A DNA stretch of 36,819 bases, taken from a virus. Location of the stretch: positions 1 through 36,819 of IMG/VR virus record IMGVR_UViG_3300025132_000122; one strand, written 5' to 3'. The notes below the pieces were generated by a model, which ran no database searches, was not told the DNA's origin, and saw only the letters and a program-made list of their open reading frames with translations. The first letter of the stretch is position 1, and every line of letters begins with the position of its first letter. A program made the translations under genes and the position numbers. This document shows, one piece after another, positions 30,825 to 36,819 of the stretch.

Positions 30825-31313
30825 TTAGCTCTTTATGATAAAGTTAATTGGCTGAACCTTCAGGGTGTCTGTGCCAGTGGCTGCGCTTGCGCTCACAGAG
30901 GTGCCTAGAACAAAGCTGCCACCTACACCTACGGGGAAAAATGTGCGATAATCTGGTACGTTAAAGTTGGAACCTGATCCGCCAAAGGTGGTGCCTATCA
31001 CAGCGTACAAATCTGAATACGTAGATGTTGAATAGGAACTACCATCGCACAGTAAAAAGTCATTTACACCACTGATGGTTTGCGTAGTCGGAATGGTGTT
31101 AGAGGCGTACATCAAGACGCTGCCAACTTCAAAACCATGTTTGTTAAACTGTGCCGCAGTTGGGTTTACAGCTGTGGTAGACAGATTTGGAAACTGGGTT
31201 TTTAGGACAGACTTGATTAGCCTGAGATGATCGTCTCCTTCGGAGATGTTATCGCCAGCTGCCGGGTATGCCGTGTTAAGCTGGCTAATATAGCTGGCGG
31301 ATTCTACCGTCAT
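30825..31313 (-). CDS. Phage tail collar-domain protein
   Basis: 162 residues. Residues about 60-132 form a tail collar domain: GVNDFLLCDGSSYSTSTYSD, LYAVIGTTFGGSGSNFNVPD and YRTFFPVGVGG. The N-terminal part (YISQLNTAYPAAGDNISEGD, DHLRLIKSVLKTQFPN) is the helix typical of short phage fibre proteins. It sits directly downstream of a perfect consensus promoter, so it may be expressed strongly or earlier than its neighbours. Confidence 0.85.
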   Translation of the reverse strand: MTVESASYISQLNTAYPAAGDNISEGDDHLRLIKSVLKTQFPNLSTTAVNPTAAQFNKHGFEVGSVLMYASNTIPTTQTISGVNDFLLCDGSSYSTSTYSDLYAVIGTTFGGSGSNFNVPDYRTFFPVGVGGSFVLGTSVSASAATGTDTLKVQPINFIIKS

Positions 31314-31331
31314 CTTTCACTTCCTTTTCCT

Positions 31332-31360
31332 ATTATAGCATGATTACAGTGGTTTGTCAA
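31332..31360 (-). promoter_or_regulatory. Perfect consensus sigma70 promoter upstream of the collar gene
   Basis: On the minus strand TTGACA (31360-31355) is followed by exactly 17 bases and TATAAT (31337-31332), matching the consensus at all 12 positions. The -35 element overlaps the end of the upstream gene. The predicted start near 31325 lies about 12 bases before the collar ATG, which follows AAAGGAAG. Confidence 0.85.
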
Positions 31361-31554
31361 ACTGCCAGGTTTTTTTCGCAGACTGATTTTGTCATGATAA
31401 TGTTTGGCATTTGTACTACAGTGTTTTCAACAGAGAGTTTGTAAAGTTCGCACTGTTGTTTTGTTTCAAATGGCCCGGTCATTGATTTCTCACTTACTTG
31501 ATCACCACTGGCCATCATCAGCGGTAGCAGGATCACAGACAAATAATAAAACAT
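31357..31554 (-). CDS. Small secreted or membrane protein with two cysteines
   Basis: The ATG at 31554 overlaps the preceding stop (TGATG). The 65-residue protein has an N-terminal hydrophobic segment (MFYYLSVILLPLMMASG) like a signal peptide, then a polar domain with two cysteines (QQCELYK and SVCEKN) that could form a disulfide in the periplasm. Possible roles are lysis or superinfection exclusion; no family recognised. Confidence 0.6.
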   Translation of the reverse strand: MFYYLSVILLPLMMASGDQVSEKSMTGPFETKQQCELYKLSVENTVVQMPNIIMTKSVCEKNLAV

Positions 31555-32132
31555 CAATCAAGCTCCGGCCAGTCGTACAGGATTCCAGACTTTGTAGTGC
31601 TGCCATCGTCTTCTAAGGTGTACGTCAGGAACAACGCAGCGATAGCGTCAGTGTCGGCAGCGTTAGTAATAGCTGTTTCCATCTCTGTGGCCTTGGATCG
31701 GATAGCTGCACGGTACGTTGCGATGTTCTCCGGTATATCTGTACCAGCGTCTGCCTTGCGGATCACAGCCCAGTCAGTTTGAGCTAACAGTGAACCTTGC
31801 TGCGCTTTGACCTCTGCAATCAAGTTTGATTTAACGCCTTCAATAACAAGCTGTTTGCCGTTTTCGATAACCGGGTCACCGTTTTGATCGACAGCGTTTA
31901 CGTCGTCTAGCGACTTAGCTGTACTGTTAACTGTACCGTCGTCGTTGTAGCTCCAAGTGTACAACCGGCTATCAGGTGCAGGCTGTTGCACGATCTCAGT
32001 GATACCTAGTTCTGCCTTACGCTCTGCGCTGTAGGTGTGCCAGCTTGCCGGATGCGTAACACCGTCTCCGTCAGTCCACGCTTTACCGGGTCGGATAGTC
32101 TGCCCGTGGCCGCATTTATAAATTGATGTCAT
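31554..32132 (-). CDS. Tail fibre assembly-like protein
   Basis: 192 residues. The C-terminal half (LLAQTDWAVIRKADAGTDIP, ENIATYRAAIRSKATEMETA) resembles the DUF4376/tail fibre assembly chaperone pattern LaxTDW...R...yR.alR. It comes right after the large fibre gene, where fibre chaperones usually sit. The N-terminus starts MTSIYKCGHGQTIRPGKAWT. Confidence 0.65.
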   Translation of the reverse strand: MTSIYKCGHGQTIRPGKAWTDGDGVTHPASWHTYSAERKAELGITEIVQQPAPDSRLYTWSYNDDGTVNSTAKSLDDVNAVDQNGDPVIENGKQLVIEGVKSNLIAEVKAQQGSLLAQTDWAVIRKADAGTDIPENIATYRAAIRSKATEMETAITNAADTDAIAALFLTYTLEDDGSTTKSGILYDWPELD

Positions 32133-32141
32133 ATGTGCCTC

Positions 32142-34451
32142 CTATCGGGCAGTTGAAGTTTTAAAAGGTGTCTCAGCAAAGGCTATATAAAGATAATTAC
32201 CACCACTAGCATTAAAATCAGCGTGTGAACTACGGTGCTTAAATCCGTTACTCAGCCAATCTATATCGCGAGTAGTCGCATTCCACTCCGCTCCGCTGCT
32301 ATTAGGCTGTAGAATAAGTCTTACCGGATTGTCAGGATCACGAACACGATCTGATACTTCCCATTCACCAGCAGAATCATAACGCTTTAACATAATCCAA
32401 GCTGGCTTAAATCCGGTGTAAATAAAAGTACCATCTGTAGAGCCATTACCTTCATATCTGCCTATAGAACTATAGCCTTCAATTTCTGCAAAGGCGTACA
32501 TAATATAATCAATACCTGAACCGTTTGATCCATTACCTGTCGCAATGTTTACAACGCTGCTTGTCGGGGCTGATCCAAAAATTGCACCATCGGTGCTTTC
32601 TGCAACATTTTGATCAAGATAAATGACCTTGGTCGCAGCACTCAAACCGTCGTGATAAATATTCCACGACCGGCTGTTGTCTCGGTCTTTTACTATGACC
32701 ATTTTGGGGGCAACGCCCAGCCCATGCGGAACCGTCGTGGCCGAACCCGTTCCCTGATATTTTATAATACTGAAACCGGCTGTAGCGTTCGCCGATACCG
32801 TTGCCGAAAGACCGGCTGAACTATCGGTGCTACCAGCGCCGTTGGCTTTCCAGTTCCATGAAACGTATGAGCTTCCGCTTTCGTTCACGTTCTGGTTTAC
32901 GTCATCAATTGTAAACCCATCACTGTCAAAGCTGATAAATTCATTTGAAATATCTCCTTCAGCATTAGCGTTATTAGATTGCAAGTTTAGACCTGCACCC
33001 CGCACAGCATCAAAAAGTTGGTGGCTGTATGAATTTGGACTGCGAATTTTTGTCCAGACCCAATCGGGCTGAAACCCAACGCCCGTGATGCTTTGGCCAG
33101 TCGCCCCGTTGCCAGTATACAGCACCGTATTCATGTGGTCGCCGGGAAGGGCAATGGTTGGGTCGGGTAGGTTGGTGGTGCTTAGTGCGGTAAAGTTTGC
33201 CGTGGGAGTCCCTGCAAAACCCAACTGACCAAAGTTCGCTTTGACTGCGTCTGCCTTGCAACGGCACCAAAAGAACCAAGTTTTGGTCGAGTCGATGTCG
33301 GTGAAGGCGTCGCCCTGCGATACGCCATCTTTGAAAAATTCTATTGTGCCGGGGTTGTTTGATAGATCGACCTCAATGCGAATGACGTTCGAAGACGAAA
33401 AAGATGCGCCGTAGCTCGAACTATTACCGTCCTTGTCCACCTTGTTGCCATTCGTGTCAAAGTAGCCACGGCTATCGCCTGAAAACCCGTTGGCGTCTGC
33501 CACGAAATCTTCGTCGCATATTCCCAAGGTTATACTAGCCCCGCTAACCGTCTGCATTTCGCAGACCTTTTTCTCGCCAGACGTAAAGCTAATTGTGCTT
33601 TTTGCGTGCTGCGAGATCGATCCTCCACTCTGAGTAAACTGCAAATTGCCGTCTGAAAAGCTGCCGTTCGATAGCGGTATTATCGGGTTCCACGTTGCAA
33701 AGTTATTCGTCGGGGTATCCGTTACCTGATCCGCCGCAGCCAAGCCACTGCTGGTAAAGTCGTTGTTGTTGCCACTGCTATCGTCACCCAACGCAGAACT
33801 GTCTTGCCCTTTCAGGTAGAAGCCGTTGGTGCCGTAAGAGCCAGTGTATTCAATTGGCACCCACTGGCCTGTGTCGCTGTTTGTTTCGCCAAAGCTGGTT
33901 GGGGTTAGTTGCTGACCATCAATAAAGTAATATTCTGCAATGTATCCATCAAATGGACCATTAACACCGTCACCAATTAAATGCTCTACAGCGGAGTTAA
34001 GAAACCCATCAAAGTCTTGACTAGGATATGTCTCTGTTCCAAAATCAGTTTCTTGGGTTCCATTTATATATACCTTGATACGATCAGCGGCAGTGCTTTG
34101 TGTGGTATCAAAAGCAACAACTAAGTGAACCCAAGCAGAAGGATCACGAAAAACTCTTGTAGTGCGTAAATCAATTCTGGCACTTCCGCTAGAATAATCA
34201 AAAACATCTACACGGCCACCTGCACCTATAGTAATGTTGGCCCATGTGCTTCCGCCAGATTGATTATACTCCAGCATTGAACCCGCACTGCTTCCATTTT
34301 TTTGCCATACGGACAAAGTAAATTTTCTACGATTTGTAGCTGTGCCAAATGTTCTGGTTAATTTGGCGTCATCATCTTTGTTAAACCGGATCGACTGGTC
34401 GATGCTGTACCCAGCCGCAGACGACTTAGATGTGCCTTGGATAATCGACAT
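32142..34451 (-). CDS. Tail fibre/spike with LamG and SPRY lectin-like domains
   Basis: 769 residues, overlapping the previous gene by one base. Residues about 20-205 are a LamG/concanavalin-like domain (KFTLSVWQKNGSSAGSMLEY; WVHLVVAFDTTQSTAADRIK). About 250-435 look like a SPRY domain (GYFDTNGNKVDKDGN; RIEVDLSNNPGTIEFFKDGV). The rest (about 440-769) matches a repeated fibre domain I know as DUF7483 (FQPDWVWTKIRSPNSYSHQL; FKPAWIMLKRYD). Such lectin folds bind cell-surface sugars, so this is the likely receptor-binding protein. GC content varies along the gene, suggesting mosaic origin. Confidence 0.75.
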   Translation of the reverse strand: MSIIQGTSKSSAAGYSIDQSIRFNKDDDAKLTRTFGTATNRRKFTLSVWQKNGSSAGSMLEYNQSGGSTWANITIGAGGRVDVFDYSSGSARIDLRTTRVFRDPSAWVHLVVAFDTTQSTAADRIKVYINGTQETDFGTETYPSQDFDGFLNSAVEHLIGDGVNGPFDGYIAEYYFIDGQQLTPTSFGETNSDTGQWVPIEYTGSYGTNGFYLKGQDSSALGDDSSGNNNDFTSSGLAAADQVTDTPTNNFATWNPIIPLSNGSFSDGNLQFTQSGGSISQHAKSTISFTSGEKKVCEMQTVSGASITLGICDEDFVADANGFSGDSRGYFDTNGNKVDKDGNSSSYGASFSSSNVIRIEVDLSNNPGTIEFFKDGVSQGDAFTDIDSTKTWFFWCRCKADAVKANFGQLGFAGTPTANFTALSTTNLPDPTIALPGDHMNTVLYTGNGATGQSITGVGFQPDWVWTKIRSPNSYSHQLFDAVRGAGLNLQSNNANAEGDISNEFISFDSDGFTIDDVNQNVNESGSSYVSWNWKANGAGSTDSSAGLSATVSANATAGFSIIKYQGTGSATTVPHGLGVAPKMVIVKDRDNSRSWNIYHDGLSAATKVIYLDQNVAESTDGAIFGSAPTSSVVNIATGNGSNGSGIDYIMYAFAEIEGYSSIGRYEGNGSTDGTFIYTGFKPAWIMLKRYDSAGEWEVSDRVRDPDNPVRLILQPNSSGAEWNATTRDIDWLSNGFKHRSSHADFNASGGNYLYIAFAETPFKTSTAR

Positions 34452-35440
34452 TATGCAAACGCGGCGCTGGTAACTACATACGCATTCGTGCCGTCGTCGT
34501 AATACGACAGCCAGTAAGTGCCAGCGGTGCTGATGGTTGAGGCCAGATTTGCATCGCCCTTGGTATTTGCGTGTAGGCTAATCGCATGACCGCCTGTGTT
34601 AATCAACAAGATGTTTCCCGACTGTCCAGCGGTGTGGTTTGTAAACGTCAGAGTGCCTGTGCCGCTGGGAGTACACTTGAAGTTATTTGTAGCGTTCTGG
34701 TCAAACGACAAGTCGTTGTCTGTAGTGATAGTCCCACGCTGGCTGACGGTAAACGTCTGCGCAGCGTCCGTCTTCGCCGTGTCTGCATCGAACGCCTGCA
34801 CGTCTGAGCCAATAGCCACGCCAAGGTTTGTACGCGCTGCACTGGCGGTGCTTGCACCTGTGCCACCATGTGTTACAGCAAGATCAGTTGTTAGTCCTGT
34901 TAGGGCTGTAATATCACTGTTCGATCCACTAGCCGCTGCTCCGAGGCTAGTTCTAGCTGCACTGGCACTAGTAGCATTGGTGCCGCCATTAGCTATTGCC
35001 AAAGTTCCACTCAGTTCAGTGGCTGCTACATTACCATAGGCAATGTCTGTACCATCAGATTTCAGAACTGTTCCAGAGCTACCCAAGGCTAGCCGTTCAG
35101 TTGCACTAGCACCCCGGCGTATAATATCGCCACGTGTAGTCAATGGGTCTTCCATTGCACCCAGAGCAGTTCGTGCAGCACTTGCCGTGGTAGCTCCTGT
35201 GCCACCTTTGTTTATAGGCACGGTTCCTATGCTAACGGTCACAGCACCAGTTGACTGGTCTACCGCAACCGGAGTTGTAGCCGACAAGCTGGCAACACCG
35301 GCCAGCGCACTGGCCAAGGTTGATTTACGAACCTTGAACGTCTGGCCTGCGCTGATGTCTACAATCGGTAGAACATCATCATCTGCTAAGTCAGCCTCTA
35401 CAAGTTCTGTAAGCTCTGTGATCTTTTTATTGGTGGCCAT
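34451..35440 (-). CDS. Tail fibre protein with GGTGA-T-ASAART repeats
   Basis: 329 residues. The N-terminal ELTELVEADLADDDVLPIVD segment is a common phage fibre head domain. Three repeats of the form GGTxA-T/S-ASAARTxLG lie at residues 79-94, 152-167 and 192-207, typical of fibre shafts. The C-terminal part is polar and beta-rich (HTAGQSGNILLINTGGHAIS). It probably makes the fibre shaft onto which the lectin-like protein attaches. Confidence 0.75.
   Translation of the reverse strand: MATNKKITELTELVEADLADDDVLPIVDISAGQTFKVRKSTLASALAGVASLSATTPVAVDQSTGAVTVSIGTVPINKGGTGATTASAARTALGAMEDPLTTRGDIIRRGASATERLALGSSGTVLKSDGTDIAYGNVAATELSGTLAIANGGTNATSASAARTSLGAAASGSNSDITALTGLTTDLAVTHGGTGASTASAARTNLGVAIGSDVQAFDADTAKTDAAQTFTVSQRGTITTDNDLSFDQNATNNFKCTPSGTGTLTFTNHTAGQSGNILLINTGGHAISLHANTKGDANLASTISTAGTYWLSYYDDGTNAYVVTSAAFA
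34820..35209 (-). repeat. Three coding repeats in the fibre shaft gene
   Basis: The repeats are encoded at about 35159-35209, 34940-34990 and 34820-34870. They share the residues GGT, ASAART and LG. They are protein-level repeats and the DNA has drifted between them. Confidence 0.7.
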
Positions 35441-35743
35441 TTAGCCCTCCAAGAAAGTAACGTTTACCGTTGCTGAGCCAATGGTTGCTAGTTTTTCGCC
35501 ATCTGTTGCACTGGGTGAGCTATCACCACGGATGACAAAGTAAGCTGCATCAGCTGGGTCAATGCGCGTACCCGCTGCCGTAGCAGTTGGGTTAGGTCCG
35601 ATTACGATATTAACAGCAGCACTAGTTGCAACGCGAACAATGGTGCAACCAAAGGGAGCACGTCCGCTTTGTGCGCTACTTCCACTGCTGCTAACGTTTG
35701 CACTGCTTATAATCCGAGAAGCAATGTTGTTCTGATAAGCCAT
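35441..35743 (-). CDS. Small tail/virion decoration-like protein
   Basis: 100 residues, Ser/Ala-rich and beta-like: SSANVSSSGSSAQSGRAPFG, ATSAAVNIVIGPNPTATAAG, YFVIRGDSSPSATDGEKLAT. It resembles small head or tail decoration proteins. It lies between portal and fibre genes. No family recognised. Confidence 0.6.
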   Translation of the reverse strand: MAYQNNIASRIISSANVSSSGSSAQSGRAPFGCTIVRVATSAAVNIVIGPNPTATAAGTRIDPADAAYFVIRGDSSPSATDGEKLATIGSATVNVTFLEG

Positions 35744-35745
35744 AT

Positions 35746-36819
35746 CTATGCCTTTATGTTTTTGTCAGAGTTCATTTCAAATCCAAGCTCAATACCCTTG
35801 AGCTTCAGTTCTTCTTCTTTCAGCGCCATCTCGTGCTCTACTTCTATGCGCTCAAGTTCTAGCTTAGCTGCTTTGATTTCAAGTTCTTTTGCTTTGACCT
35901 CTGCTTCAAGCTGCGTAGCCTGTGCAATTGTCATCTGGGCCTGTGCCTGCATTTGACCTAGCTGCTCTTGAGCACTCGGCGGAGGCGGCTCTGTAGGCGG
36001 TGTACTGATAAACTTGTCTACGTTCTTGATGCCCATTTCGTCTGCTATTTCGCGAACCAGGTTGTAAACGTTACCTGGCTGTATCATGCCTTGGGTTTGC
36101 TGTCCAACTTTTTCTATCAGGCCAGCAAAGTTGCTGATGTTCTGTAGTCTGACATCTTGGTCACCGTAGCCAATGCCAACTTCAATGTCTACGTCTAGGT
36201 CTTCTCGCCAGCTGGCAGGATCAATCTGAAAGTAGTTGTTGTTCAGCCGGACAACCTTCTTACGGTCTTCGTACCGCTGGATCAGGTTGTAGATCGACTT
36301 GAACATATTCCTTACGCCAGTGTCTGCAAAGACCCTAGCTATTAGTTCCAGCCGTCCTTGGGCATTGGTCAGCGCAGCGGTGACTGCACCGGTAGTTACG
36401 TGCGTTTTCAGAACGTCTGCGCTAAGCCCCTGCGTCTTGGGATTAACACCAGTGCGACCGCTCTTGATGTCTTCCCAGTATTGGAGCATCTGAAAGCTGT
36501 ACGGCTGAAGGCTAGGCGTCTGAATCGGCTGTAAGGCACTAGGGCTGCGTGTACGGACGATGCCACCGGGCCTGTTGGTCAACAGGTCGTCAATGTTGAC
36601 TTGGCCTTCTACAACTTGGAACCTGCCGTTGTTGGACAGGTACATATTGTCTAGCAGGTTTCTGGTTAGCGTAGACCGGATCAGTTGAATGTCTTCTACC
36701 GTTTCTGCTACCGACAGTCCGTAGAACTTATGAGGAATCGGTATAGGACAGACAGTGCTGAACGGAATGTAGTCGATAGGCTCAATGTCTAGCAACTCTG
36801 AACCAGCGTGACAGATTTT
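35746..36819 (-). CDS. Portal protein, C-terminal part (runs off the right edge)
   Basis: The frame is open from the right edge (KICHAGSELLDIEPIDYIPF) and closes at 35746; 357 residues are seen. It contains VCPIPIPHKFYGLSVAETVE and a long C-terminal coiled coil (QAQAQMTIAQATQLEAEVKA, KELEIKAAKLELERIEVEHE), both usual for podovirus portals. With the 311 residues at the left edge the full protein is about 670 residues. The frames of the two ends differ by two bases (modulo three), so a short piece is missing at the joint. Confidence 0.88.
   Translation of the reverse strand, partial: KICHAGSELLDIEPIDYIPFSTVCPIPIPHKFYGLSVAETVEDIQLIRSTLTRNLLDNMYLSNNGRFQVVEGQVNIDDLLTNRPGGIVRTRSPSALQPIQTPSLQPYSFQMLQYWEDIKSGRTGVNPKTQGLSADVLKTHVTTGAVTAALTNAQGRLELIARVFADTGVRNMFKSIYNLIQRYEDRKKVVRLNNNYFQIDPASWREDLDVDIEVGIGYGDQDVRLQNISNFAGLIEKVGQQTQGMIQPGNVYNLVREIADEMGIKNVDKFISTPPTEPPPPSAQEQLGQMQAQAQMTIAQATQLEAEVKAKELEIKAAKLELERIEVEHEMALKEEELKLKGIELGFEMNSDKNIKA

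Noticed and set aside
1-36819. tRNA genes, integrase, transposase or attachment sites
   Set aside because: Intergenic space is too small except the control region, and no cloverleaf, recombinase motif or duplicated ends were seen.

Overview
The window looks like an almost complete genome of a lytic, T7-like marine podovirus of about 36.8 kb. The best guess for the host is an alphaproteobacterium of the Roseobacter/SAR116 kind. This rests on the gene set (T7-type primase-helicase and DNA polymerase, ThyX, B12-dependent ribonucleotide reductase, SU10-type capsid protein, P22 gp10-like tail protein, many overlapping start/stop codons) and resembles SIO1/cobavirus-like phages. I cannot confirm the host from sequence alone. 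There is no integrase, no recognisable lysogeny repressor, no tRNA, no CRISPR array and no insertion sequence. No phage RNA polymerase is visible; instead there are several near-consensus sigma70 promoters, so host RNA polymerase probably transcribes everything.

Both ends of the window lie inside one portal gene read leftward: its N-terminal part is at 1-934 and its C-terminal part at 35746-36819. The sequence is therefore a circular (or circularly permuted) genome cut within the portal gene, with a few bases missing at the joint.

The genome has two opposed arms that diverge from a 504-bp control region (3583-4086). This region holds promoters in both directions, repeats and inverted repeats. 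The rightward arm (4087-16998) carries early genes (small cytosine methyltransferase, zinc-knuckle protein, conserved cysteine-rich protein). A strong terminator and a new promoter with an 18-bp perfect palindrome follow at 5817-5910. After these come small genes of the middle region, primase-helicase, ThyX, DNA polymerase A, SSB-like protein, GIY-YIG nuclease, Cas4/RecB-like nuclease, class II RNR and a 2OG-Fe(II) oxygenase. The arm ends with a small heat-shock protein that has its own extended -10 promoter and a leader able to fold over its ribosome binding site.

The leftward arm starts at 3582 with the terminase subunits, four small genes and the portal. It continues across the cut from 36819 down to 17040: tail fibres, fibre assembly, collar, scaffold, capsid, adaptor, stabilisation protein, an S74 chaperone-bearing virion protein, large internal virion proteins, lysozyme, a possible spanin, holin, and a tiny metallothionein-like cysteine-rich protein. 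Internal control signals are a perfect consensus promoter before the collar gene and a strong hairpin after the capsid gene.

The arms converge at 16999-17039. There the heat-shock gene (rightward) and the metallothionein-like gene (leftward) end up within 400 bp of each other. These two stress-type genes and the putative RNA-thermometer leader are the most unusual parts of the window.
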